The position numbers were made by a program, and so were the translations under genes. From Acinetobacter pittii (GTDB lineage Bacteria > Pseudomonadota > Gammaproteobacteria > Pseudomonadales > Moraxellaceae), in assembly GCF_034064985.1 (NCBI RefSeq), contig NZ_CP139249.1, positions 806,001 to 870,000 of the forward strand: a DNA stretch of 64,000 nucleotides, in the 5' to 3' direction. The notes under the pieces are model-generated. The model worked only from the letters and a program-made list of their open reading frames with translations. It ran no database searches and was not told the origin of the DNA. Of this stretch, positions 43,723 through 53,798 are shown piece by piece (the stretch's first letter is position 1; every line of letters starts with the position of its first letter).

Positions 43723-44010
43723 TTAACTTTTAAAAATTAAAACACCATTCTCTTGATAATCTGCGTCCGCTAACAAACTGACCCAATAAGTTTCTCTTTT
43801 TTGTTCCAGCGTTTTAAATTTATCTATTATCTGTTCGGGTGCTTTAACTAAATAATCATCTTTGGTAATAGAGCAACGTGAAAAATACCAATGGTTGTCT
43901 TTGAAAGAAAGGGTACCAGAGAAAAGATCTGTGGCGTAAACCTTTGTTATAAAAAGGGTAGTGTAAACGAGTAAAATATTCTTATCATAAAATTCATTTC
44001 GTTTAGGCAT
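43723..44010 (-). CDS. Small hypothetical protein, possibly exported, 5' end doubtful
   Basis: Starting at ATG 44010 the frame gives 95 residues. The residues after about 26 (TDLFSGTLSFKDNHWYFSRCS...YLVKAPEQIIDKF) look like a genuine small secreted domain, with VYA-T as a plausible signal cleavage site. The 5' end is odd: ATG 44010 abuts the T-run of the tRNA-Leu terminator with no ribosome binding site, and the first residues MPKRNEFYDKN contain acidic residues unlike a signal peptide. Reading from ATG 43997 in the +1 frame gives MNFMIRIFYSFTLPF, which would join ITKVYA if the T5 run at 43951-43955 had one more T. The gene may thus be frameshifted. Confidence 0.5.
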   Translation of the reverse strand: MPKRNEFYDKNILLVYTTLFITKVYATDLFSGTLSFKDNHWYFSRCSITKDDYLVKAPEQIIDKFKTLEQKRETYWVSLLADADYQENGVLIFKS

Positions 44011-44033
44011 AAAAAAACCAGCATACGCTGGAT
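44011..44033 (-). terminator. Terminator of tRNA-Leu copy 1
   Basis: On the minus strand CCAGC-GTAT-GCTGG followed by T7. Near-identical to the hairpin behind the second tRNA-Leu. Confidence 0.88.
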
Positions 44034-44064
44034 TCTTTGTAGCACCAAATTCAATATTTGAAAA

Positions 44065-44150
44065 TGGTGCCCGGGGCCGGACTCGAACCGGCACGCTTTG
44101 TGGGCGGGGGATTTTAAATCCCCTGTGTCTACCTATTTCACCACCCGGGC
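44065..44150 (-). tRNA. tRNA-Leu (UAA), copy 1
   Basis: This 86-nucleotide class II tRNA has its 5' end at 44150. The acceptor stem GCCCGGG/CCCGGGC, discriminator A and encoded CCA (44067-44065) are present. The anticodon stem-loop GGGGA-TTTAAAA-TCCCC gives anticodon UAA. A variable arm and the T-loop GGTTCGAGTCC are visible. The sequence is the same as the copy at 46215-46300. Confidence 0.96.
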
Positions 44151-44346
44151 ATGTGCGCAATAATAGAGGACAAGTGCGCGATTGGCAAGAGAAAATCAGA
44201 GAGTTTGCTTTATTTTCAATCAGTTCTTATCGGTATTTATATAAATTAACCAATTTATGTCATGATTTGTTCATTAAACTGAGATCAGTTGTTCATCTTA
44301 TTTACCTAAATTTAAGACACTCATTGCTTAAAACTTAGGTAATTTT

Positions 44347-46110
44347 ATGTCAGAAAAAATTTCACGCCGAGAATTAATTCAAAAAAGTCTATTCGGTTTT
44401 GGGGCGCTATCTTTGCCTGTAGCTTTTACGGGGTGTAATGATGGTTCCGATGAGGAAAGTCCAGAAGCACAAGCAGATTTTCTTCATGGAGTTGCGAGCG
44501 GCGACCCATTGCAAGATAAAGTAATTTTATGGACGCGGTTAACACCAGTAGACCTTAGTGCACCTCTTAAGGTGACTTGGGAAATTGCTACCGATGATCA
44601 GTTCAAGCAGAATTTAAAGACTGGTACGGTTCAAACGAATAAAACTGACGATTTTACTGTGAAAGTTGATGCAACAGGTCTACAAGCGGGTACGACTTAT
44701 TATTATCGCTTTCGATTTGGTAGCAAAGTCTCGCCAGTAGGGCAAACAAAAACATTACCTGTAACTACCAATAAGGTCAGCTTCGCAGTATGTTCTTGTT
44801 CTAATTATCCTGCGGGTTATTTTTACGTTTATCGTGAAATGGCTAAACAGAATGTGGATGTAGTCATTCATTTGGGCGATTATATTTATGAATATGGGGC
44901 TCATGGCTATGCGACAGAAGATGCTGCAAAGTTGGGTCGTACTTTACCGTCCGATAATAATAAAGAAATTATTAAATTAGATGATTATCGCAAACGTTAT
45001 GCGCTCTATCGTCAGGATAAAGACTTGCAGGCGGCTCATCAGCGTCATGCTTTTATTGTAATTTGGGATGACCATGAGTTAGCGAATGATACTTGGCGTG
45101 ATGGTGCGGAAAACCATCAAGATAATGAAGGATCTTTTTCTGATCGTAAGTTGGCTGCTCTACAGGCTTATTTTGAATGGATGCCAATTCGCCCTGTTTC
45201 TAACACAGATCATCTAAATATTTATCGTCAGTTTAACTTTGGTTCGTTGGTTCAATTAACCATGTTAGATACACGTATTATTGCGCGAGATAAACAGCTC
45301 GAATATAAAGACTATATGATAGCTTCTGGTTTAGATGCTCAAAAGTTTCAGGCTGATTTAACAGATCCAAAGCGTACTTTAATGGGATATACGCAAAGGG
45401 ATTGGCTGGTCGATAAATTAAAGCAATCTACAGCAACATGGAATGTGATTGGTCAGCAAGTCTTAATGAGTAAAATGTGGATTCCAGCTGAGTTGTTGGC
45501 ATCGCTGGGGCAAATTACTTCAGGCGGAACTTCGCCTGATACGTTAGCTAAAATGACTGCTCAAATTACAGAATTAGTCACATTAAAATTACGATTAGAG
45601 CAGGGTGATCCAACTTTAACTGTTCAAGAAAAAGCTCGAGTCACAACTTTAGTTCCATATAACCTTGATGCTTGGGATGGTTACTATGCTGAGCGAGAGT
45701 TTTTGTACACTAAATTGGCAGAGTTTAATAAGAAAATTATTGTTTTGGCGGGCGATACTCATAATGCGTGGACATCTTACTTATATAGCCAAAAGGGTGA
45801 ATATGTCGGGGTTGAACTGGCTACAAGTTCGGTTTCTTCACCGGGTCTTGAAAAATATTTAAGTATTCCTTTAGCTCAGTTGCAACAGTTTGAATTTGCT
45901 TTTACTACGCTTATCGATGAGTTGGCCTATTGTAATTTAAATCAGCGGGGTTATCTGTTGGTTACAGTGGATGATAAGCAGATGCAATCGGATTGGATTT
46001 TTGTAGATTCAATTAAAAATGCAGAATATAAAGTAGATTCTAGTCGAGGTTATCAATTGGCGTTGGATGCGAATTTAACACCTGAAAAAGATAAGCAAAA
46101 AACTGCTTAA
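44347..46110 (+). CDS. phoD: PhoD-type alkaline phosphatase / phosphodiesterase, Tat-exported
   Basis: This 587-residue protein begins with a twin-arginine signal (SRRELIQKSLFGFGALSLPVAF), and a Cys at the end of the hydrophobic segment (FTGC) might make it a lipoprotein. An N-terminal Fn3-like domain (residues about 40-145) precedes the PhoD metallophosphatase domain. Metal-site motifs are HLGDYIYEYG, IWDDHELANDTW and VLAGDTHNAWTSYL. PhoD enzymes need Fe3+/Ca2+ and release phosphate from mono- or diesters in the periplasm. The gene stands between two tRNA-Leu(UAA) copies on the opposite strand. Regulation by PhoB is expected, but no pho box was identified. Confidence 0.93.
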   Translation: MSEKISRRELIQKSLFGFGALSLPVAFTGCNDGSDEESPEAQADFLHGVASGDPLQDKVILWTRLTPVDLSAPLKVTWEIATDDQFKQNLKTGTVQTNKTDDFTVKVDATGLQAGTTYYYRFRFGSKVSPVGQTKTLPVTTNKVSFAVCSCSNYPAGYFYVYREMAKQNVDVVIHLGDYIYEYGAHGYATEDAAKLGRTLPSDNNKEIIKLDDYRKRYALYRQDKDLQAAHQRHAFIVIWDDHELANDTWRDGAENHQDNEGSFSDRKLAALQAYFEWMPIRPVSNTDHLNIYRQFNFGSLVQLTMLDTRIIARDKQLEYKDYMIASGLDAQKFQADLTDPKRTLMGYTQRDWLVDKLKQSTATWNVIGQQVLMSKMWIPAELLASLGQITSGGTSPDTLAKMTAQITELVTLKLRLEQGDPTLTVQEKARVTTLVPYNLDAWDGYYAEREFLYTKLAEFNKKIIVLAGDTHNAWTSYLYSQKGEYVGVELATSSVSSPGLEKYLSIPLAQLQQFEFAFTTLIDELAYCNLNQRGYLLVTVDDKQMQSDWIFVDSIKNAEYKVDSSRGYQLALDANLTPEKDKQKTA

Positions 46111-46160
46111 ATATATGGGGGAAGAAAGGGGTGCTAATAAGTATCCTTTTTTTTAGACAT

Positions 46161-46183
46161 AAAAAAACCAGCTTTCGCTGGAT
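46161..46183 (-). terminator. Terminator of tRNA-Leu copy 2
   Basis: On the minus strand CCAGC-GAAA-GCTGG followed by T7. The plus-strand phoD gene ends 50 bases to the left, convergent. Confidence 0.88.
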
Positions 46184-46214
46184 TCTTTATGACACCAATT
46201 TCTGTACTAGAAAA

Positions 46215-46300
46215 TGGTGCCCGGGGCCGGACTCGAACCGGCACGCTTTGTGGGCGGGGGATTTTAAATCCCCTGTGTCTACCTATTTCACCACCCGGGC
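46215..46300 (-). tRNA. tRNA-Leu (UAA), copy 2
   Basis: It matches copy 1 across all 86 bases, with anticodon UAA and encoded CCA at 46217-46215. It lies 11 bases downstream of tRNA-Cys on the same strand, so the two are probably one transcript ending at the hairpin at 46161-46183. Confidence 0.96.
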
Positions 46301-46311
46301 TTTACCAAATT

Positions 46312-46385
46312 TGGAGGCGGAGGTCGGAATCGAACCGGCGTCCACGGAGTTGCAGTCCGCTGCATGACCACTCTGCCACCCCGCC
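46312..46385 (-). tRNA. tRNA-Cys (GCA)
   Basis: This 74-nucleotide tRNA has its 5' end at 46385. The acceptor stem GGCGGGG pairs with CCTCCGCC-side bases. The anticodon stem-loop CGGACTGCAACTCCG gives GCA, the T-loop is GGTTCGATTCC, and CCA is encoded at 46314-46312. Confidence 0.95.
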
Positions 46386-46537
46386 TACATTTGGTGATGC
46401 ACATATTAGCAACCTTTGGAAAAAAAACAATACTGTTTTGAGATAAGATGAACATAAAAGCAACATCTAGAATAAATTTGCCCAAATAATCATGTATTAT
46501 TGGCACATTAAATTCATGTCTACCTTGGAGATGTGCT

Positions 46538-47386
46538 GTGGCATTGGTTTTAGACGGTCGTGCATTAGCAAAGCAAATTGAAGAAAATTTGTCAGTACGT
46601 GTTGAAGCTTTAAAAGCTAAAACAGGTCGTACCCCAATTTTGGCGACTATTTTGGTTGGGGATGATGGCGCATCTGCAACTTATGTACGCATGAAAGGAA
46701 ATGCTTGCCGTCGAGTAGGCATGGATTCTTTAAAAATTGAATTGCCACAAGAAACGACAACAGAACAATTATTAGCAGAAATTGAAAAACTTAATGCTAA
46801 TCCGGATGTACACGGTATTCTTTTACAACATCCAGTTCCTGCACAGATTGATGAACGCGCATGTTTTGATGCAATCTCATTAGCTAAAGATGTTGATGGC
46901 GTAACATGTCTTGGCTTTGGCCGTATGGCTATGGGTGAAGCTGCCTATGGTTCAGCGACTCCTGCGGGCATTATGACCATTTTAAAAGAAAACAATATTG
47001 AAATTGCTGGTAAACATGCGGTTGTGGTTGGTCGTTCTGCAATTTTAGGTAAACCAATGGCAATGATGCTTTTGCAAGCCAATGCAACAGTAACGATTTG
47101 CCATTCACGCACACAAAACTTACCTGAGCTAGTGAAACAAGCTGACATTATTGTGGGTGCAGTTGGTAAAGCTGAACTTATCCAAAAAGATTGGATTAAA
47201 CAAGGTGCGGTGGTTGTAGATGCTGGTTTCCATCCTCGTGATGGCGGTGGTGTTGGTGATATCCAACTACAAGGTATTGAAGAAATTGCTTCTGCTTATA
47301 CACCAGTACCAGGTGGTGTTGGTCCAATGACCATTACAACTTTGATTCGTCAAACTGTAGAAGCTGCTGAAAAAGCTTTAGGTTAA
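46538..47386 (+). CDS. folD: Bifunctional methylenetetrahydrofolate dehydrogenase / cyclohydrolase
   Basis: At 282 residues this is family length. It interconverts 5,10-methylene-, methenyl- and 10-formyl-tetrahydrofolate with NADP. The substrate-site residues are in [14 protein letters not shown] (Tyr and Lys). [13 protein letters not shown], the NADP region [18 protein letters not shown] and the C-terminal [14 protein letters not shown] are all present. A GGAGATGTGCTG sequence, then GTG, marks the start at 46538. It is divergent from the tRNA-Cys/tRNA-Leu transcript. Confidence 0.97.
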   Translation: MALVLDGRALAKQIEENLSVRVEALKAKTGRTPILATILVGDDGASATYVRMKGNACRRVGMDSLKIELPQETTTEQLLAEIEKLNANPDVHGILLQHPVPAQIDERACFDAISLAKDVDGVTCLGFGRMAMGEAAYGSATPAGIMTILKENNIEIAGKHAVVVGRSAILGKPMAMMLLQANATVTICHSRTQNLPELVKQADIIVGAVGKAELIQKDWIKQGAVVVDAGFHPRDGGGVGDIQLQGIEEIASAYTPVPGGVGPMTITTLIRQTVEAAEKALG

Positions 47387-47642
47387 TTTAATTAACGCTA
47401 GGCTGTTATTTGATACGCGTAACCGTCATCTGCAATTGTTTGAGGCAGAAATACGTTAAAAATTTAATGTTTCTGCGATGCTTTCGATTCTAGAGAGTAT
47501 CTGCCGAGTTTTGCGGATGACAATGGTTTTGCCTACTTTTCCCGAAAGAAAAGTAGGTCCAACCGAAGGTTATTTTAAAAATTCAAATCATAATGGAATG
47601 ACTCTGTTATGCTTGTTATAAAAATGAATTAAAAGAAACCTG
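47387..47642 (+). other. Intergenic region with a strong hairpin
   Basis: No gene is seen. A ten-pair inverted repeat CCTACTTTTC-CCGAAA-GAAAAGTAGG lies at 47532-47557, in a GC-richer patch (about 47400-47580) than the surroundings. It lacks a T-run of its own, so it is not a classical terminator. Similar hairpins occur as dispersed intergenic elements in related bacteria; that statement is from memory. Confidence 0.4.
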
Positions 47643-48311
47643 ATGAGCTGCACCTTTCAACTGTCCAAAGCCCCTGAACATTTACTTCAAGCACTCAATG
47701 AAGTGATCCCTCATTGTGAATTGATGGTACAACAGTTACCAGAAACACCTATTTCTTTATGGTTGATTCCACCTGTTTTTCCAACTGATCGCTTAGATGA
47801 CGAAGTTATTCGCCGTATTTGGAATGATACGCCGTATTGGATTTTTTGTTGGGCTTCAGGTTTAGCGATGGCTCAATGGTTACTTGCAGAGCCACATCAT
47901 GTTAAAGATAAAGTCATTTTGGATTTTGGAGCGGGTTCTGGTGTCGTCGCAATTGCTGCAAAAATGGCAGGAGCGAAACGAGTCATCTGCTGTGATATTG
48001 ATCAAGTTAGTTTGAATGCTTGCCGTGAAAACGCTTTACTTAATAACGTTGAGCTAGAATATTTAGATGATTTATATAAGGCTGAGCAGGTTGATGTTTT
48101 ATTGGCAGCTGATGTTTTATATGATCAATGTAACCGCTTTTTCTTAGATGAATTTTTAAAGTTTTCGTCAGAAGTCTGGGTAGCTGATAGCCGTGTTAAA
48201 AACTTTAGTCATCCTAAATATCAAAAGATTGATGAAAGAAGTGCTTCTACATGGCCTGATCTGGATGAAGCTAAAGAATTTAGAAATGTGAGTTTTTATA
48301 AGACGCTGTAA
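47643..48311 (+). CDS. Class I SAM-dependent methyltransferase (family 16 / PrmA-related)
   Basis: This 222-residue protein has SAM motif I VILDFGAGSGVVAIAAKMAGA, an acidic ribose-binding residue in VICCDIDQ, and post-motif LLAADVLYDQ. It resembles the ETF-beta lysine methyltransferase / ribosomal protein L11 methyltransferase-like group, in which DxLYD follows motif IV. The target is probably a protein lysine, but this is inference from the family. The stop codon lies inside the following terminator hairpin. Confidence 0.83.
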   Translation: MSCTFQLSKAPEHLLQALNEVIPHCELMVQQLPETPISLWLIPPVFPTDRLDDEVIRRIWNDTPYWIFCWASGLAMAQWLLAEPHHVKDKVILDFGAGSGVVAIAAKMAGAKRVICCDIDQVSLNACRENALLNNVELEYLDDLYKAEQVDVLLAADVLYDQCNRFFLDEFLKFSSEVWVADSRVKNFSHPKYQKIDERSASTWPDLDEAKEFRNVSFYKTL

Positions 48312-48332
48312 AAAGAACAGCGTCTTTTTTAT
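48299..48332 (+). terminator. Terminator after methyltransferase
   Basis: AGACGCTGT (48301-48309) pairs with ACAGCGTCT (48317-48325), followed by T6. The hairpin includes the gene's TAA. Confidence 0.88.
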
Positions 48333-48333
48333 T

Positions 48334-48756
48334 TTATGAACAAGTATAACGAACAACTTTTAGTGTGCTTGGACGTGCTTCAAGCGCTTGGCGAGTCGCA
48401 TAGTCTTCACCATTATTTAAACTAGGTGTATTGGATAAGCCAAAAGAAGCACGAGTTTCACCAAGTTGAATTCCATAATGCTCATCTTTTGCTGGATTAG
48501 GAATTTCGTTAATACTCAAAACTGATAATTTATAAACTTTCTGAACGCCTAGCACATTTTGACAAGCACGTTGTAATTTACGTTCATCGATTTGCTGGTT
48601 ATTACGACTAGCTAAAGTATAAGCTAAAGTCGCTGAAGTTTCTGTTTTGTTTTCAATCTGGTATCCAGTTGAACCATTATATTGTCGAGGGGTAGTCTGA
48701 CAAGCAGTTAAAACAAACATACTACTTAATGCCAAGCATAAAATACTTCTATTCAT
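48334..48756 (-). CDS. Hypothetical lipoprotein
   Basis: This 140-residue protein has a clear lipoprotein signal (MNRSILCLALSSMFVLTAC, with the lipidated Cys about residue 19). The mature part has two further Cys (RACQ and the C-terminal YTCS) that could form a disulphide. No domain is recognised. A Gln, Thr and Asp after the lipid Cys would be compatible with outer-membrane sorting. It is a single gene with no clear partner. Confidence 0.78.
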   Translation of the reverse strand: MNRSILCLALSSMFVLTACQTTPRQYNGSTGYQIENKTETSATLAYTLASRNNQQIDERKLQRACQNVLGVQKVYKLSVLSINEIPNPAKDEHYGIQLGETRASFGLSNTPSLNNGEDYATRQALEARPSTLKVVRYTCS

Positions 48757-48873
48757 CAGTATCGTCCTTATTTTCTTATAGCTAGTATCTCATAAAATAC
48801 AAAGGTTGTTGGGGCTTAATCGCATGATTTGAGCTAACATCGGCGAACGATATTAGCCCTTATAGGTAAAATA

Positions 48874-50193
48874 TTAGTGTTCTTTAATTTTTGAGTGATG
48901 CTTAGTGTCTTTCATAAAAATATAAATAATGAGAGAAATAAAGATCATGATACTTACATAAATAAAATACCAAGATTCATGCCCAGCTTCTTTAAAACTT
49001 AAAGCAAAGAACTCTGCTGTTCCGCCAAATAATGTATTGGCAATTGCGTAAGGTAATGCAACACCTAAAGCGCGAATATGTGCAGGGAAAAGCTCAGCTT
49101 TAACTACGGCATTAATTGAAGTATAACCAGTCACCATTACAAGACCGCCAAAACATAACCAGAAGGCTGTCCAGTAGTTATGTGTATTTGCGAGTGCATC
49201 AAATAAAACATAAGTGAATAAAACACCTGTTATTCCGAAGAAAATCATAAGGGGTTTTCGACCAATGCGATCCGATAAAGCACCCGCTACCGGCTGTAGA
49301 CACATAAAAATAAATAGCGCTAAAGTTGTAATTTGGGTAGCTTCAGGTTTAGTAAATCCAGAAGTATTCACTAAATATTTTTGCAGATAAGTCGTGTAAG
49401 TATAGAAAGCTAAAGTCCCGCCAGCTGTTAAAAACAATACTGTGAACGCTTCTTTCGGATAATGTTTAAATAAAGCAAACATGCCTGATTTAGGCTGGTC
49501 TGTTTCAGTTTGAGCATTTTTAAAAGATTGGGTTTCTAGTAGGCCACGTCGAATACGGAAAACTACAATAGCAAGTAAAGCCCCGATAAAGAATGGGATA
49601 CGCCATCCCCAATCATGTAGTTGTTCTTCAGTTAATACCATTTGTAATATTAATAGAACACATAGGGCTGTGAGCTGGCCAGCAATCAATGTTACATATT
49701 GGAAGCTAGAGAAAAAACCACGTCGATTTCTTTCCGCCATTTCACTTAAATAGGTAGCACTAGCACCATATTCGCCGCCTACACTTAAGCCTTGAATTAA
49801 ACGGGCGACAACTAAAAGAAGAGGGGCAAATACACCAATACTTTCATAACTTGGTGTCACGGCGATAAGAAGCGAACCTATACACATTAAAGTGACGGAA
49901 AGGGTGAGACCCGCTTTGCGTCCTTTACGGTCTGAATAGATTCCCATAATCCATGCACCGATCGGGCGCATTAAAAAGCCTACAGCAAAAATTGCGGCCG
50001 CTTGAAGGAGTTGAGCCGTCTGGCTTCCTTTTGGGAAAAATGCATGAGCAAAATAGAGCGTGAATGCTGCATATACATACCAGTCGTACCATTCGACAAG
50101 GTTACCGGCAGAACCACCCAAAATTGATTTTAGGCGGGTTTTTGTATCTAAATTAGAATGTGGAGTTGTTGCGGTAGAAGGTTGATCAACCAT
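48874..50193 (-). CDS. kgtP: MFS transporter, 2-oxoglutarate permease KgtP type (MHS family)
   Basis: This 12-segment major-facilitator protein has 439 residues from ATG 50193, which has GGAG 6-7 bases upstream; an ATG at 50205 is less likely. Very strong resemblance to E. coli KgtP is visible in GNLVEWYDWYVYA, FAVGFLMRPIGAW, RLIQGLSVGGEYGASATYLSE and TYLQKYLVNTSGF. It should import 2-oxoglutarate or a close dicarboxylate by H+ symport. It is divergent from glpK across a 383-base AT-rich gap. Confidence 0.88.
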   Translation of the reverse strand: MVDQPSTATTPHSNLDTKTRLKSILGGSAGNLVEWYDWYVYAAFTLYFAHAFFPKGSQTAQLLQAAAIFAVGFLMRPIGAWIMGIYSDRKGRKAGLTLSVTLMCIGSLLIAVTPSYESIGVFAPLLLVVARLIQGLSVGGEYGASATYLSEMAERNRRGFFSSFQYVTLIAGQLTALCVLLILQMVLTEEQLHDWGWRIPFFIGALLAIVVFRIRRGLLETQSFKNAQTETDQPKSGMFALFKHYPKEAFTVLFLTAGGTLAFYTYTTYLQKYLVNTSGFTKPEATQITTLALFIFMCLQPVAGALSDRIGRKPLMIFFGITGVLFTYVLFDALANTHNYWTAFWLCFGGLVMVTGYTSINAVVKAELFPAHIRALGVALPYAIANTLFGGTAEFFALSFKEAGHESWYFIYVSIMIFISLIIYIFMKDTKHHSKIKEH

Positions 50194-52085
<1,892 letters not shown>

Positions 52086-52239
52086 TCTGTTCTTTAGCTG
52101 GTTGAATTCAATAGTAGAGTAATCAATTAACGATTAAATACTTGGTTATTTAAAATTGATTATTCTACTTTTTTGATTGTTGTTTCTTCCATTTGGTGTT
52201 TTAATTTTTATAAGATCAACAATAAAAAGAAAATGAGAA

Positions 52240-53757
52240 ATGACAGTAAAGCCTAATGATTATTCAAAAATATATGACATTGCCGTGATTGGTGGCGGTA
52301 TTAATGGCGTCGGTATTGCTAATGATGCGGCAGGTCGGGGCTTATCGGTATTTTTATGTGAAAAAGATGATTTGGCTAGTCATACCTCATCTGCGAGCAG
52401 TAAATTAATTCACGGCGGTTTGCGCTATTTAGAACATAAAGAATTTCGGTTGGTTAGAGAAGCTTTAGCAGAGCGTGAAGTCTTGTTGGCTAAAGCTCCA
52501 CATATTATTAAACCAATGCGTTTTATTATGCCTCATCGACCACATTTACGCCCTGCATGGTTGATTCGTGCTGGGCTGTTTTTTTATGATCACTTGGGAA
52601 AACGAGAAAAATTATTAGGTTCAAATCTTATTTACTTCAAAGAAGATAGCCCTTTAAAACCAGCTATCACACGTGGCTTTGAATATTCTGACTGTACTGT
52701 AGATGATGCACGTCTTGTAGTGTTAAATGCATTACAAGCCAAAGAGAAAGGTGCCAAAGTCGTGACACGAACACGATGTGTTAAGGCTTATCGGGAACAA
52801 GAGCTGTGGCATCTAGAGTTACAAAGTGGAGCAGAGTTTTATCAGATACGTGCAAGAGCTTTAGTGAATGCATCAGGCCCTTGGGTTGAAGAAATTATTA
52901 GTGAAAATCTGAAGCTAAAATCGCCCTATAGAATTCGGCTGATCCAAGGAAGTCATATTGTTGTGCCAAAATTATATGACTGTCATAAAGCCTTCATTAT
53001 GCAAAACGAAGATCGGCGTATCGTGTTTGCAATTCCGTATTTAGAAAAATATACACTGATTGGTACGACCGATCAGGAATATACAGGTGATCCACAAAAG
53101 GTAGAGATCACAGAGGTAGAAATTGATTACCTCTTAACAGTGACCAATTCACATTTTAAAAAGCAGTTAACTCGAGCTGATATTGTAAGCCAGTACTCGG
53201 GTGTACGTGCTTTATGTGATGATGAGTCTGATAATCCTTCGGCGATCACTCGTGACTACACTTTGGCGCTACAAGCAGAAGAGAGAAAGGTGCCATTGTT
53301 ATCTGTGTTTGGTGGTAAGATCACAACTTACCGAAAATTAGCCGAAGCTGCTTTAGAGCATTTGTCTGCGTTTTTTAATGACATGGCAGAAGAGTGGACT
53401 GCAGATGAGCCATTACCTGGTGCTGAAAACTGGACAACACTAGATGATTTAAAGCATCAGATTCAGTCACGTGTAAGTGGAGCGTCTGAATCACTTGCTA
53501 ACCGTTGGGCGTATGCATACGGCACAAGAGTCTGGAATATGGTTCGAGAGAGAAATGCAATAGAGCAATTAGGCCAGAATTTTGGACATGATTTATTCGA
53601 ATGCGAAGTCAAATATTTATGTGAATATGAATGGGCAACTACTGCTGAGGATATATTGTGGCGTAGAACAAAACTAGGTCTGGCATTTGATGAGAAACAA
53701 GTAAAAATATTGGAAGCTTATTTATCTGAGCGTCGACAAAAAGATGATGCCGCATAA
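52240..53757 (+). CDS. glpD: Aerobic glycerol-3-phosphate dehydrogenase
   Basis: This 505-residue FAD enzyme of the inner membrane oxidises glycerol-3-phosphate to dihydroxyacetone phosphate and passes electrons to ubiquinone. The Rossmann motif is AVIGGGINGVGIANDAAGRG. The FAD-dependent signature SSASSKLIHGGLRYLEH follows, and VFGGKITTYRKLAE and the C-terminal DAO_C domain with EVKYLCEYEWATTAEDILWRRTK are intact. AGAAAATGAGAA precedes ATG 52240. Confidence 0.97.
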   Translation: MTVKPNDYSKIYDIAVIGGGINGVGIANDAAGRGLSVFLCEKDDLASHTSSASSKLIHGGLRYLEHKEFRLVREALAEREVLLAKAPHIIKPMRFIMPHRPHLRPAWLIRAGLFFYDHLGKREKLLGSNLIYFKEDSPLKPAITRGFEYSDCTVDDARLVVLNALQAKEKGAKVVTRTRCVKAYREQELWHLELQSGAEFYQIRARALVNASGPWVEEIISENLKLKSPYRIRLIQGSHIVVPKLYDCHKAFIMQNEDRRIVFAIPYLEKYTLIGTTDQEYTGDPQKVEITEVEIDYLLTVTNSHFKKQLTRADIVSQYSGVRALCDDESDNPSAITRDYTLALQAEERKVPLLSVFGGKITTYRKLAEAALEHLSAFFNDMAEEWTADEPLPGAENWTTLDDLKHQIQSRVSGASESLANRWAYAYGTRVWNMVRERNAIEQLGQNFGHDLFECEVKYLCEYEWATTAEDILWRRTKLGLAFDEKQVKILEAYLSERRQKDDAA

Positions 53758-53790
53758 TAAAAAAGGTCGCATATAGCGACCTTTTTTATA
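53758..53790. terminator. Bidirectional terminator between glpD and pckG
   Basis: AAAAAAGGTCGC-ATATA-GCGACCTTTTTT: GGTCGC at 53765-53770 pairs with GCGACC at 53776-53781. A- and T-runs on both sides serve both converging genes. Confidence 0.92.
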
Positions 53791-53798
53791 TATAGCAA

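Noticed and set aside
44011..44160. N-terminal 50 codons of the long minus-strand ORF 43723-44160
   Set aside because: They translate the tRNA-Leu gene and its terminator. Only the part from ATG 44010 could be protein.
44153..44338. 61-codon plus-strand ORF upstream of phoD
   Set aside because: No ribosome binding site, overlaps the tRNA-Leu 5' end, and the translation looks like random AT-rich sequence.
46131..46506. ORFs of 72-85 codons around the tRNA pair (both strands)
   Set aside because: They read through tRNA-Leu and tRNA-Cys sequence, a common annotation artefact.
43723..48756. Genomic island integrated at tRNA-Leu
   Set aside because: No integrase, attachment repeats beyond the tRNA duplication itself, or mobile-element genes are present. 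Only the tRNA repeat around phoD remains noteworthy.
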